A stretch of 63,864 nt of DNA, taken from the NCBI GenBank assembly GCA_007026445.1, contig VDMD01000124.1, positions 1 through 63,864 on the forward strand. The letters run 5' to 3'. Below the pieces are notes generated by a model. It saw only the letters and a list, made by a program, of their open reading frames with translations. It was not told where the DNA came from and searched no databases. The DNA is from Schizophyllum amplum. Its lineage: Eukaryota > Basidiomycota > Agaricomycetes > Agaricales > Schizophyllaceae. A program made the position numbers and the translations under genes. Of the stretch, positions 21,787 to 33,120 are shown piece after piece (the first letter of the stretch is position 1; every line of letters starts with the position of its first letter).

Positions 21787-24141
21787 ATGAGGCTGTCCGC
21801 CGCCCGCTATGGGATTACGCTCTTTCCCCGGCGCACTTTGTCAACTGCAGCCAGCACGCCGACGCGCACATTGCAATACGTCCGGCAGTTCAAGCATGAG
21901 ACCCGGGACCCTGCATGGTCGATCCTAGACCACCTTCATTCCCCCACTCCTACAAAGGGCAATGCGCGACGAGCGCTTCCTATAGCGCACCGCGAATGGG
22001 ACTTCATACTGCGTGCGGACGACATACAGAACTGCCTGGAGGCACTTCGCACGCGCGGGATCGCTCTTGAGTCTGTACCCTTTTGGGGCCTGGCAGAGAT
22101 GGTCGCGTTCAACGTTAGGCGCGTATCGCACGCAGAAACTATGCTCGAGGTGGCGCAGGCGCGCGTTCCAGAGGAACCTGCGGGTCCCCTCCTCGTCTTC
22201 GCTATGCTGCACCTCGCCCGCTTCGACCTGGTATCCGAATACCCAGGCGTCGTGTCTTCGTTCCTTCGCTCCGCGCATACCCACCCCGATCTCCATTACA
22301 ACGTCTTTCTGCAGTCGCTCTGCCTCTCTACGCACCCATCCGAAGACGCTGCCCGCTCCGCCGTGCGCGTCCTGCGCGCCATGGACGACCGCGGCGTGAA
22401 GCTGCGCCCGGAGATGTACGACACCCTCCTGCGGAACCGCTTCGTCACCCTCGAGTTGACAAAGTACCTGCACGACCGCATGGTGCGCGAGGGCCATGTC
22501 CCGACACAAGCGCAGCTCGAGAGCTTCCTGCGCGTGTTCGCGCACCAGGGCGCCATCCACGATCGTGCCACCTACGAGAAGACCGTAAAGCCACTCCTCA
22601 CACAAAACCGCCGAGCACTACGACACAGTCCACAACCAGCTCTGGTAAACCTCGCCTCGCAGGACACCGGCGTACACGCATTCGCATATCTCAAAAAGCT
22701 AGTAGATAAGGACCAACACAAGCAAACCGTCAACATCGCCCACCTCCGTCAAGACCTCATCCGCCGGCACCCGCACGTCGACCACCCCCGCCCTGGCGCC
22801 GCCGAAGCCACCACGGTCCTCCAAGCGCTCGCCAGAGACCGCACCGTCGGCACCCAGCAGCTCATGCGCGCGTACACCAGCCTCCGCCACATGCACCCGC
22901 TCCGGCAGGAGACCCTTGCCACGCGCACCGCGCTCATCACCGCGCTCCTGCACCGCCGCGCGTACGCCACGGCTCTCCAATTCGCGCAGCGCCTCCTGCG
23001 CGCCGGCCTCCCGCTCGACGCGCGCGCGCTCTCCGCGGTGCTACAGGCGCACGCCCTCGCGGGCCAGCCGCACACCGCGCTCGATGTCCTCGAGGCGCAC
23101 GCGGCCAGGCAGACCGCGACGCTTCCAGCCCTACACCCCTCTCCTCGCCGCCCTGTGCGTGTGACGACGGCCGCCATGAACGGGTTCCTCGCCGCGCTAC
23201 TCGCCGCGGGACGCCCAGACGTGCTGTTCCAGCTCGCAGACGTGATGGAGGCGCTCTACAGTGTACGGCCCGATGCGCGCACGCTGGTGCTCGTGCTCCG
23301 GGGCGCGGTGCGCGCAACGCGGCTTGACAACACGCTGAGGGGCGCGCTCGCGGCGTTGCGGCGGCGGCTGCATCTGGGCGCGCCGATTCCTGAACCCCCA
23401 CGCACGCGGGCGGAGGCCCTAGCGAGGGTGCGCGGGGTGGCGGCCGAAAGGTACCGCTCGGGGGTGTGGCGTGGGGCGGCGGCGGCGGAGACGGCGCGGC
23501 GGGTGCTTATTGGGGTGCTTTTGGGACAGGAGGGCGAGAGAGTAGCGGGTGTGGAAGCGCCGGCGATTGCGGTGAGGCCACATCGGGATGCGGATTCGTT
23601 GTTGTTGTTTGGGGCGCAGGGACGGCCGCTGACGACGGCGGACGTGGCTGGGGATGCGCTGTCTTGGCCGCCGTGTGGGGAGCCCGACGTCGCTGCGCCG
23701 AAGATCACTGCCAGGTCTGGCCCATACCTGCACACGACGCCCGCCTCCGACAACGCAGCCGCCTCCGAAAATCCACCCACCTCCGACAACGCATCCGCCT
23801 CCCACGACCTAGCCACTTCCGACCCTAATGTTGAAACCGCCTTCTTCACCTACGTCTGCCTCCTCGGCCATATCCGGCGCGGCCCCGACGTTGCGCTCGC
23901 CCTCGCGTGGATGCGCGCGTTGCGCGTGCGCCCACGTCAGCGGACGCTCGCGGTCGCACTGGCGCTGTGGGCGGAGGTGGCGATGGAGGCGCCGTTGGTG
24001 CAGCGGATGAGCCGGCGGGATCAGTATGCGCGGTTGGAGGAGTGGGTGAAGGGGTGGGCGGCGGAGGAAGGGTTTGAGGTGCCGGATGCGAAGAGTATGT
24101 GGAAGTGGAGGCGGTGGGTGGAAGGGGAGAGGGGGGAGTGA
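21787..24141 (+). CDS. Mitochondrial PPR-like protein
   Basis: I place the start at the ATG at 21787 because it begins a typical mitochondrial presequence (MRLSAARYGITLFPRRTLST: basic, no acidic residues). The upstream in-frame ATG at 21544 would add 81 unrelated residues and lies in the shared promoter. The product has 784 residues in a single exon. It is all-helical in character, with repeated units of about 35 residues such as YNVFLQSLCLSTHPSEDAAR, YDTLLRNRFVTLELTKYLHD and RTALITALLHRRAYATALQF, which resemble degenerate pentatricopeptide repeats. The C-terminal third has a Pro/Ala/Ser-rich linker (about 23690-23830), then another repeat pair. Fungal PPR proteins bind organellar transcripts and act in their processing or translation. 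No orthologue can be named. It converges on PDAP1. Confidence 0.75.
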   Translation: MRLSAARYGITLFPRRTLSTAASTPTRTLQYVRQFKHETRDPAWSILDHLHSPTPTKGNARRALPIAHREWDFILRADDIQNCLEALRTRGIALESVPFWGLAEMVAFNVRRVSHAETMLEVAQARVPEEPAGPLLVFAMLHLARFDLVSEYPGVVSSFLRSAHTHPDLHYNVFLQSLCLSTHPSEDAARSAVRVLRAMDDRGVKLRPEMYDTLLRNRFVTLELTKYLHDRMVREGHVPTQAQLESFLRVFAHQGAIHDRATYEKTVKPLLTQNRRALRHSPQPALVNLASQDTGVHAFAYLKKLVDKDQHKQTVNIAHLRQDLIRRHPHVDHPRPGAAEATTVLQALARDRTVGTQQLMRAYTSLRHMHPLRQETLATRTALITALLHRRAYATALQFAQRLLRAGLPLDARALSAVLQAHALAGQPHTALDVLEAHAARQTATLPALHPSPRRPVRVTTAAMNGFLAALLAAGRPDVLFQLADVMEALYSVRPDARTLVLVLRGAVRATRLDNTLRGALAALRRRLHLGAPIPEPPRTRAEALARVRGVAAERYRSGVWRGAAAAETARRVLIGVLLGQEGERVAGVEAPAIAVRPHRDADSLLLFGAQGRPLTTADVAGDALSWPPCGEPDVAAPKITARSGPYLHTTPASDNAAASENPPTSDNASASHDLATSDPNVETAFFTYVCLLGHIRRGPDVALALAWMRALRVRPRQRTLAVALALWAEVAMEAPLVQRMSRRDQYARLEEWVKGWAAEEGFEVPDAKSMWKWRRWVEGERGE

Positions 24142-24404
24142 GTGTGATGGGCACGGGTTGATGAGTATGCGGGTTAGAGGGTACTGCCTTGGAGACTCGT
24201 CAGAGGGGAGGAGGAAGGAGGAAAAGTATACTAGGTGATTTCAGAGATGGTTCTATTACAGTATGATGCAAGGTCTATCTTATTCCTGGCCTGCTTGTTG
24301 ATGAGGAGAACAGTACATGGGTCGGGAATTTATGGAGAGGATACAATAGATGTTACATGCTACGTGATATAGTCAACCACACTTGTACAGATGTTCGCCC
24401 TTCT

Positions 24405-25355
24405 TTAGCCACGCTTGCGCTGCATCTGGGCCAGTCTCTTCTGCTCGATTTCGACATTCTTGGCTGTGATATGGGTCAGACGATTGAACAAATGCGATGT
24501 GGGAGTCAGGGAATCGGGGATAGAAGGCAAGACTGTGCGTACCTTCTTGTTCTGCCTTGCGCTTCTCCAGGGCAGCTGCGCGCTCTTCACGGATCTTGGC
24601 GAGGCGGGCGAGGTCCGTCTTCGCCTCGTCTGTCTTGCCTGCGACATGGAGCTTGGAGGTTATGAGTACAGTGACTTGGCTTGTAGAAGGATTATACGCA
24701 CCTTCCAGTACCGGTCTTGCGCCTCCTTCTTCTCCTTCGCCTCCCTGCAGCACGCAATCAGTATTGTACAGCACACCAGATTAGGTACACGCACCGCTCG
24801 CGGCGGGAGAGCTGGCGCGGAGCGCCGAGGTCGGCGATGTTCATCTTCTTGGTGACATGATTCGGGTTGATCAGGTCCTCGTCGTCGTCCTCACCATCCT
24901 CGCCCGTCTTCTTCGCCTTCTCGGCCGCCTGCTTCTTCTTCATCTCGCGGCGCTCCGTGCGGGACAATTCCTGCTGGCCGGGCTTGTCTTCCCCGCCTTC
25001 TTCCTCTTCCTCGGATTCCTCTTCCTCCTCCTCTTCGGACTCTTCGTCACTGTCATCGTCGGAGCCCTTCTTGTCGCGCGGGGCCCTGATGCGCGATCAG
25101 CATCTAGGCGGACGGGGCGCATCGAGCGCACCATCTGCGGTCGGTTGAGACGGCGGTGCCGTTCTCATCCAGGACCATGGTCTTCCTGCAAGGAGGGCAT
25201 GCTGTGAGAGATGTGGCGCTAGAGGGGGATGGGACAGCGCATACGAGAATTGACGACCTCCGCCACGCTTCTGCTTGAACTTGCCTGTGTTCGTTGTTCG
25301 TCACGATGAGCAATCCAGGACAGGTCGACGACGACGCACCTGTTCCACGGACCAT
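24405..25355 (-). CDS. PDAP1/PP28-family phosphoprotein
   Basis: Seven exons (25355-25340, 25284-25245, 25185-25132, 25085-24795, 24744-24702, 24651-24543, 24463-24405) total 612 nt, giving 203 residues. The N-terminus MVRGTGKFKQKRGGGRQFS is basic. A long acidic Asp/Glu/Ser run follows (about residues 58-85), then the PP28 domain: NPNHVTKKMNIADLG, PRQLSRREREAKEKKEAQDR and LHVAGKTDEAKTDLARLAKI, ending NVEIEQKRLAQMQRKRG. This is the arrangement of mammalian PDAP1 (28-kDa heat- and acid-stable phosphoprotein), a casein-kinase substrate. The acidic serine-rich run offers many CK2-type sites. Its molecular role remains poorly defined; human PDAP1 associates with growth-factor and stress signalling. 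The first exon is only 16 nt. It is divergent from the SR-protein gene. Confidence 0.92.
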
Positions 25356-25590
25356 GATTTCTGTTCTGCGGGGACTGTGAGCGGCGATGGGAGGGCAAAT
25401 CGGACAAGTCACATTGTATAACAAGCGCCGTCGACACGTGGGCAAGAGCCTGCAGGCAAACATGCGCAAGCACCAAACGCAGTTGTCCATTTTTTCCCGC
25501 GTGTGCCTTGCTTCTGCCCATTGAGGACACCGACACCGACGCCGACGCTGCCGACGACGACGAGCACGACTCCCGACGACGACGACAACG

Positions 25591-26478
25591 ATGCCGCGCA
25601 TACTCTACGTCCGCAACTTCCATCCGGCGACCCGTGCCCGCGACCTCGCTTTCGAATTCGAGCGGTGAGCCGACACGCCTCCGCGCGCAAGCCGCCTTTG
25701 TCTGACGCCGGGCCTTTTCCTTCGTACCCAGCTACGGCCCTCTGGTGCGCTGCGACGTCCCTGCCCCGCGCAATCCTCGTGCAACCGCGACCCCGTAAGT
25801 CCTCGAGCCCTTTCGACCGACCCCGCGCAAGCCCGCCGCCGCGATGCCGCCAAGCCCCGCGAGCCGAGTCGAGCCGTCGCCCCGAGCTGCCCTGTGCACC
25901 GCGACACGAACGCCGTTTCCGCTGCTTCCGCTCTCGATCCACGACCCGCGCTCAACGTCCGGCCCCCGCAGTTATGCCTTTGTCGAATTCCGCTCTGACC
26001 GCGATGCGGAGGATGCGTACTACGAAATGTGCGTAATCTCCGAATGGCCGACCATCACCCGCTCACCCACCCTATAGGCACGACCGAAGCTTCGAAGGCT
26101 ACCGTCTCGAGGTTCAGGTAAGTAAATCGACACCCCGCCACCACCTATCGATTGACCCTCCCGAAGTGGGCCAAGAACCCGCCCTCCGCCGAATGGCGCT
26201 ACAACGAACGCCGCGGCTACGGTCGCTCTCGCAACCGCTCGCGCAGCCCGCCTCCCCGCCGTCGCGATGACCGGGACGATCGTGACCGCGACCGCGACTA
26301 CCGCCGCCGCCGCACGCCCAGTCCGCCTCCTCGCCGCCGCAGCGCGTCTCCGGACCGCCGGCGCGATGATCGTGACCGTGACCGCGAGCGTGCACGCACT
26401 CCGCCGCCGCCGGTCGATGACCTTCCGACGAAGAAAGATGACCGCGACCGCGCGCAGACTCCCCCGTACGACCGCTAG
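25591..26478 (+). CDS. SR-family splicing factor (RRM plus RS tail)
   Basis: Five exons (25591-25664, 25732-25794, 25972-26028, 26078-26117, 26167-26478) total 546 nt, giving 181 residues. An N-terminal RRM begins MPRILYVRNF (RNP2-like) and includes YAFVEFRS (RNP1-like) and FEGYRLEVQWAK. The second half is an RS/RD-type tail: Arg/Ser/Pro repeats (SRSPPPRRRDD, RRTPSPPPRRRSASPDRR) with Asp-Arg dipeptides. SR proteins bind exonic enhancers and recruit U1/U2AF, and are regulated by SRPK and CLK phosphorylation of the RS tail. The second intron (25795-25971, 177 nt) is about three times longer than usual here. Long or conserved introns in SR genes are known sites of self-regulated alternative splicing, so it merits a look. 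The start follows directly on the divergent promoter shared with PDAP1. Confidence 0.93.
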
Positions 26479-27729
26479 AGCGCACCTTGCTTCGTTGCTA
26501 AATGTCATCCTACGAACCTGCCGCATGTGCCACGCGACCACGTCGATCAACGAGCTGCATCGCCCGCCTGCGCTGTCGAACGAACGCATTGCCCGCTCTG
26601 CGCTTTGCTAAAATCCCACGCTATGGCCATCGTTTCTCTGCATTCGGACTCTCTTCTTCGCCGCCGAAATCTCTACCTTCTAGCTATGACTTCCTTTTCC
26701 ATCACTGAGCTACCTACACCAACACCATGTTCTGTTTCTTGAATCATTTCCTTCCGACCCCTTCCGCATTTCCCTACCTGCACTTTTGACTTCCCAACCC
26801 CGTACGTGCACTCCCCCACTTCCCATCTTCTACTGTCCTCGAACTCACATCACTTCTTGTCCATAATGTGAGCTTCTTGCCTTCCTATTATTTACTGTAC
26901 CTGCGGCGAGCAGTACCTTGTCGTATGAAGTATTATCTTGAAATCAAGTTGTTGAATGGTTTTCAGGAATCGTACTTCGGAGGGAGTTGAAAAGAATGTG
27001 AGCCACTATCGTTGGGGCTCGACGATAAGATATAGAAACCCCGCGTTGGAGAGGGGTTGCTGGCCTTTGTTGGCGCTGTGTTGGCGTAGATGCCATTGAG
27101 GAGGCGATGGCCGAGGGGCGCTCAAAGACGAGTCAGAGAAGCTTTGTGCTGTGTGCAGCATTCACGACTCTTCTTCCTCGCGAACCCCATGCAAGACATG
27201 TTGATCAGTTTTACACCGCCAGTGCAGCGTGTGTCGCCCACCTCGAGAACGGCAGTCCACGCGTAGCGCTTGTCAGCTACTTGAACTCTCAGTACTCACT
27301 GCCTGTTCACTACTGGCACTGTTCGCGCCTGTTTGCACTGCGCGGCTGCTGTTCGCGCCTGGGACTTCATCTTTCCCCATGAGGCAAGAACTTATCTGGT
27401 GATCGCTCATTTGCTCCCGTGCGGCATGCTTCTTGTGATTGCCATCCGGGGAATTGGCCACAATGGCTAGGGAAAGTCGAGTGCCACCCGGGTAGTGCTG
27501 CCTATGCTGTGCCTGCGAAGGGAAGCGCAGAAGGCCTCCAGACGTTGCGGCTTGGGTTGCGGTAAATGGTCCATGATATTACTTAGCACGGCGGAAGATT
27601 CCTCAACTGTCACCCACAGTGTCCTATAAATTCCAAGAATTACGACTACACATCGTCCATCCGCTACATCCAGTGCCATAAAAGTCGTTCATGAGTCCAT
27701 CGTATCTGCGCGTGTCAACCCATCATTAT
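26479..27729. other. Intergenic between two converging genes
   Basis: About 1.25 kb. Short ORFs only, none with coding character or splice support. The first 400 bp is CT-rich, as expected of the SR gene 3' flank. Nothing else recognised. Confidence 0.5.
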
Positions 27730-29157
27730 TCAATGCCCGCCAACCAGATGCAGCGATCGTGGCGTCTTCTCTGCCTTCCCCGACGCAGCGCCCTTGCCCG
27801 TGCAGAATATTCCGAAGCGTTGTGGACGCAAGCGCCACAAAGATCCCTGCTCCTCACTCTTGCCGTTGCTTGTGTCCTTTTCCGTGTCCGCGGCCTTGTC
27901 ATTGTCTCTAACCTTTTTGCTATCTTGGCCTTTGCCGTCCTTGCCTTGAACGCCGTCGGTACCTTTACCGTCATCGTCTTCATCGCTCCCGGCCCCGTCG
28001 TCCTCCGCAATATCAAACAACGCATTGCGCCGGCCAGTAGTTGCCAGCGGGTTGTACCGCGGGCTCGTCGGGCTGGGAGTCGACGACGACTTGCCGAGGG
28101 AGATGGCGGCAGAGCGCTTGTGGCGCGCCCGGCGGCGGCGGGTGCTGTCTGGCGCGGAGTCGGTCTTGGGGCTTAGGAGCTTGACGAGCCGCTGCATGTG
28201 AAGGGCGGTCCAGGATTCCGCTTTCTGCGGCGGTTTTTCGATGACTACTGGGCTGGTAGATGGCGCGTCCGCTGAGTATGTGGACGAGCTGTCCTCTGAG
28301 ATTACAGACGAGTCATCTGCTGAGAAGGAGATAGTTGCGTGTGGTTGGCCATGAGGGTCGTGCACTTTGTTCGCGGCAGTAGACGGGGTAGTAGGTTCAG
28401 GTCCCAAGGACACCATGACGCTGGGTGCTGAGGAGGAGCATTAGCGCGGGGCGAGCGATCGCATTTTATGTGCCGCTTGCGCGGACTCACGGCGAGAGAT
28501 CACCCTGTAGGTATCGTGCCGCGCAGGCTGGGTCACACCATGTGTTGACCGACGCTTCCTGATAGGACGTGGTGGCGTCTGCGGCAGGCCGATGGGCCCG
28601 GTGGCAGCGAAGGGGGAGAGTAGCAGCGATATGCGGTCTGACGATTGGGTTAGCGGCGCGGGCGCAGAGCATGGCGAGCAATTACCTTTCTGATCAGGGT
28701 CGAATATGTGTTGTCGCTGATACAAGGGCCACAAGAGGTTGAAGTAAACCTGCTTGTGGCGATAGACACCCGGCATGCAGCCGACGAAGGGGCTGAAGTC
28801 AATGTCCTCGCTGCAGAGGTACCTCTGAGCCATCTGGAGTCCGAGTGAGTAATATGACGACGACGCGACTCAACAAGAGCTGGGTGCTTACGCTGTAGCA
28901 GATGAGGATCTGGCAGACCCTTCAGCCCCGGCGCGGAACGGGAAACTGGGTGGACGACCGACCTTCTTTCCACACCGCCCCACCTCAAAGTCATCGAGCT
29001 CAGTCCAAGAGCCAAGCACGTGCGCCGCCTCAAGGAAGGTGGCACGCCTTTGAAGCCTGTCGCAAAGTTGCCGCATCTGCTGGACGCTGCCAAAGTCGAC
29101 CGTCGCCGGTGCCAGGCTGCCTGGCGACGACGAAATTGCAGAGGTCGACACGCTCAT
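27730..29157 (-). CDS. Unknown multi-exon protein
   Basis: I read at least five exons on the minus strand. Exon 1 (29157-28984) starts MSVSTSAISSSPGSLAPATV and ends WTELDDFE. An 18-nt exon (28909-28892) encodes ILICYS. Exon 3 (28833-28686) encodes MAQRYLCSEDIDFSPFVGCM and a Tyr/Trp-rich stretch ending HIFDPDQK. The next exon (about 28633-28492) encodes LLSPFAATGPIGLPQTPPRP and ends TYRVISR. The last exon runs from about 28428 to the stop at 27730 and is Ser/Lys/Asp-rich. It includes a basic cluster RRRRARHKRS and a nucleolar-like acidic/Lys tail. The ordered, conserved-looking part is exons 2-3; the rest looks disordered. I do not recognise the family. Exon boundaries in the middle are tentative. 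It has a divergent neighbour (Lys-rich protein) 500 bp upstream. Confidence 0.6.
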
Positions 29158-29656
29158 TATAACATTCAGCAGCTTCGGCCGGCGAGGAGGAAAGGCGCAG
29201 TTTGTGTCGACCGTAGTGGTGGCGGTTCGAGTTGAAGTCGCGGTGGCCCACGCAGCGCAGCGGGGGTAAATGCTGGGTAAATGACCTGTGGCGATCACGG
29301 GAATTACCGAGGGGCCCAACCTTGTTGCCGCCTTGACTGCATGATTCCCATCGCGCGGCAAGCAGAGCACAACACTGTCACTTACATATCACAATCTCTC
29401 TGGAGCTCATTAATCACCGGCGACTCTCTGCATATCCGCTCATATCCGTGGGCTTGAAAGACAATACTTGAAAGACTGGTTCGAAAAATCGCTGGCCACC
29501 GACGGAGGCAGACTCAGCGTCCCGATAATCGGGCCCGGGCCGTCGATCGGAGCCGTGCCTCGTGTAGCGTCCACGTGATGAATAAGTGGCGTTGTATCGG
29601 ATCCTTGTCACGAACCACGATCTACGACGCGCTTGACGCCGCGCTGCTCATCGACG
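29158..29656. other. Intergenic, divergent promoter region
   Basis: This separates the unknown minus-strand gene from the Lys/Ala-rich plus-strand gene and should carry both promoters. No TATA box or repeat was recognised. Confidence 0.5.
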
Positions 29657-32600
29657 ATGGCGACGCCCAGACACATGCGCTCCTCCTCGCACGACGCCCC
29701 GGACCTTGCCGCAGTCCGAAAGGCGAACGAGGGCAAGAGTCTCGACCAGTTGCGTGCGGAGCGCATGCAGCGGCAGCAGAGCAGAATCCGGAACAGAGGA
29801 GGGTGCGCGCGGCGCGTTTTCCCCTTCAAATTGCCTGCTCACCAACCTTTCCCTGATAGTACCTTCGTCCCAACCCTCAGCGACGACAGCGGGAACGTGC
29901 TGTTTGAGATTCTCATGGGTATAAGACCCCCACTCTCCCCACGGCGCGGACTCGAGCGACGGAGTCCCTCGCGCTCGCCGCAGAAACGCCCCAGTGCCCT
30001 ATCTGCTGACGACGGTGCCCCCAGTACCTCCAGTACGTTTGCATCTATCTGCATAAGCACAGGATTTACTCCCCGTCTGCAGAACGCGCTCCGCGCAAGT
30101 CCACCACTGCCACATCACGCAAACGCGCCCCCGCGAAGGCCAAGGCAAAAGCGAAGACAACCAAGTCCCGCAAGAAGCCATCTGAGAAAGATCCCGATGA
30201 TGAGCCCGGCCCATCCTCCCGCGGAAAGAAGGCCGCGGAGCCCTCCACCTCCACTACCTCGAAGGCAGCTGCGTCCAAGCGGCGCAAGAGCTTCGCGCCC
30301 CCTCCTGCGCTCTCAGACATCGAGGAAGTCGATGAAGAGGATGCTGATGACCACATGCCGCTTAAGCCTGCCCCCGGGAAGGTCAAGGGCAAGCAGCCCG
30401 CATCAGCGGCGGCTGCAGCTACCGGTTCTTCGTCCAAGGCGGAAGCAGCGCCCGCTAAGGGTAAAGGCAAGGGGAAAGCCAAGGCGTCGACGAGAGACGC
30501 GTCGGACACCACTACACGGGATGCAGGGAAACCCGTCACACGAGAAGAAGGCGAGGAAGATGACGATGCCATGCCCATCCTCCGTCGATCCCCGCGGAAA
30601 GCGAAGTCCAAGGTGGCGTTTCCAGCTACAACATCTAGGAAACCTTCTCGGGCCGCAGGCGCCGCAAAGCCACGCTTTCCTGCTGCGAGATCACCTTCGC
30701 CCGACGCAGAGGCACCTCCACCTGTCTCAAAGGAACCTCCACCTGCCACAAAGCAACCTCCATCTGCCTCAAATCTATCCCCGCCCGCCGAGAAGCTGCC
30801 CCCACCTGCTGCAAAGCTCCTACCGCCCGCCAAACCTGCCTCATCCGCTATCTTTACATCCGCCATCCTCCCATCCATCGACCTCCCATCTTCCAGCCAT
30901 TTTGCCGCAAATCATACGCAACATCCTTTCGCGAAGCACAATCCACTGGTACCCGCCGCGTCCGAGACAACTACCGTCACACTCGTGAACTCGTCGCCCG
31001 AGCCTGAGGACTCGCCGCTGAAGCGCCCGCCGCCTTTGAAGAGGGCGGATGGTGTTCAACCGCCTCTCAGGCGGTTGGATGTCCTACCGCCTCGCAAGCG
31101 GGTGGCCGTCGACGAGGATGCGGCGGACTCGGCTCCAAAGGCGAAGCGGCGGAAAGGTGCAATGGACGTCGAGGACGACGCGACGGCCGTTGACAAGCCC
31201 ACGACGGCCGTTGACAAGAATGTGACGACTGGTGAAGAGGAAATGGCCGCCGTCGACAAGAAACCCGCACCGAAGGCGAAGCGGCGCAAGGCTGCTCAGG
31301 ATCGAGGAAAGGACGCGGTCGCTGCGGATATACCGCCGCCGGTGGACGAAGAGCCCGCCCCAGCCAAGAAGGCGCGCACCGGAGGGAAGAAGAAGAAGGC
31401 GGTCGTGCTTGAGGAAGCGGCTGTGGTGAAGTCTGGGGTGGAGGAAGAGGTCGCCGTGGAGGAGGCCGCTGAGGCAGACGGGGCGCCCGCGAAAGGGAAG
31501 AAGTCGACGAAAGACAAGGCGGCGGCGAAGGGCAAGTCCAAGGCGGCGGCGAAGGCAGAGTCTAGAGCGGAGGCGAAGAGAGCAGCTGAGGCTGAGTCAA
31601 AGCGCAAGGCTGAGGCTCCCGCCGAGGAGGAGCCCACGGAGGAAGAGGTGCCCGTCAAGGCGAAGAAGGGGAAGAGCGCGGCGAAGGAGAAGGACGGGTC
31701 GTCGAAGGCTGCGAGCGGTTTGAAGGCTGCGAGCGGTTCGAAGGCTACGGACGGCGCGACGGGCAAGAATATCAAGAAAGCACGCGCAGCACCGCCGCCT
31801 TCACCGTCCCTCGAGGATGATGAGCCCCCGGTACCGCCCAGTGACCAGGCGCTCTCGCCGCCTTCCAAGCGCAAGAAGCCTGCCGCCGCCACGAACGACG
31901 ACGCACCGTCCGAGGACGACGACGATGACCATCGACCGCTGAAGCGCCGGCGCGAGCAGGTTCAGCCCAAGATCGAACAGGTTCGGTCTAAGACTGAGCC
32001 GCAGCGCGAGGATGTCCCGCCTAAGAGCCAGCGGAAGAAGGGTGCGAAGGTCAAGCCTGTTGTGAATGACGAGGTGCCGGTCGTGGAGGACGAAGGGCCG
32101 GTCGTAGAGGACGAGGGGCCCGCCGCGGACGAGCAGCCTATCGCAGAGGACGAGCCTGTTGCGCCCGAGAAACCCGTTGTACCCAAGGGCCGACGGAAGA
32201 AGGCGGAGAAGGCGAAGGCACCTGGACCACAGCCCGAGGCAGCTGAAGTCAAGTCCAAGGCATCTGGTGCCAAGCCTCAGACGTCCGGGCCCGAGACTAA
32301 GGCGTCTGAATCGAAGTCTAAGGCGCCTGAGGGCGAGGGCAACGATGACAACGACAATGAAGCCAATCTGCCAAACAATACGAAGTCAAAAGCTGCGCCT
32401 CGCCGGAAGCGGGCGATCCCAGTGGACGAGGACGAGGACGCCGAACCTGCAGCGCGAAGCAAGAAGAGCAAGAAGGCGGACGTCGTCGAGGAGGAGGAGG
32501 AGGAGGGTGTATGGGACGAGGTCGTGAAGGTTGGGGGCAAAAAGAAGAAGGCCGGCGCCGACCTTGGTAAGGGCAAGCCGCCGCAAAGTCAAGGGAACGA

Positions 32601-32763
32601 GGTGCGCACAGTTGGTCAGTGACTGGACCTTTGCTGATTTGAGATATAGGAAACATCCCGAAAACGGAGCGGCCTACCAGCCCATGTGGCGGAGCGCTTG
32701 AAGAAGCGTCGATACACGCTCATCGCAGACGATGAGCCGGACGAACTCGATTGTTTCTCATGA
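29657..32763 (+). CDS. Large Lys/Ala/Glu-rich disordered protein, probably nuclear
   Basis: It starts MATPRHMRSSSHDAPDLAAV at 29657 and contains several introns near the 5' end (for example after RIRNRG and after EILMG). The bulk is one exon ending at 32601. The final intron (32602-32649) joins SQGNE to ETSRKRSGLPAHVAERLKKR and the stop at 32761-32763, giving a coherent C-terminus with a basic helix and acidic end (IADDEPDELDCFS). The body is nearly all low complexity. It alternates Lys-rich and acidic tracts (KAKGKGKAKAST, KKSTKDKAAAKGKSKAAAKA) with repeated PPP(A/V)xK(L/E)PPP units (about 30710-30830) and EDEGPVVEDEGP repeats (about 32070-32150). Many NLS-like KRRK motifs occur. No folded domain was seen, so it is probably a nuclear, chromatin-associated or nucleolar protein (inference from composition). 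It converges on the AAA-like gene. Confidence 0.75.
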
Positions 32764-33120
32764 ATTCCTCATTCAGGCCTGGGCCTACATCACTATTCAG
32801 CATTACACGCATACTCTCATCGCATTCACATCTAAGTTATCTACCTCACCGGGCCTGTGTCGGTCAAACCCGTATGAAATCCCCGTACATTTGTAGCTCA
32901 GCATGTCATTCACTCTATCCTAAACTTCATAGCGCAGGTGTATTATACGAGAGGCAGAAAGTTGAGAAGTGCTCGGCAGCTGACAAAACACATTGCCATA
33001 CCACCGCTATCTTCGAAGCGATCGAACAAAAAGAAGAGTAAAAACGACAAAGTCGGTCCCAAGGGAATTCGAATGTATCAACGTACAACGATGTCATATT
33101 CTACCGTGTATACGATGATA
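32764..33120. other. Intergenic between converging genes
   Basis: Shared 3' flanks of the Lys-rich gene and the AAA-like gene. Short ORFs only. Confidence 0.55.

Noticed and set aside
26020..26589. 189-residue minus-strand frame opposite the SR tail
   Set aside because: Antisense of Arg/Ser/Asp repeats, giving Ala/Val/Arg runs.
26479..27729. Possible tRNA or other RNA gene in the long intergenic region
   Set aside because: I looked for A-box and B-box patterns and a cloverleaf by eye here and in the other gaps and found none. A covariance-model search would be needed to be sure.
30066..30878. 270-residue minus-strand frame opposite the Lys-rich gene
   Set aside because: Gly/Ala/Ser-rich shadow of Lys/Pro-rich codons on the plus strand; the plus strand has consistent splicing and a sensible end.
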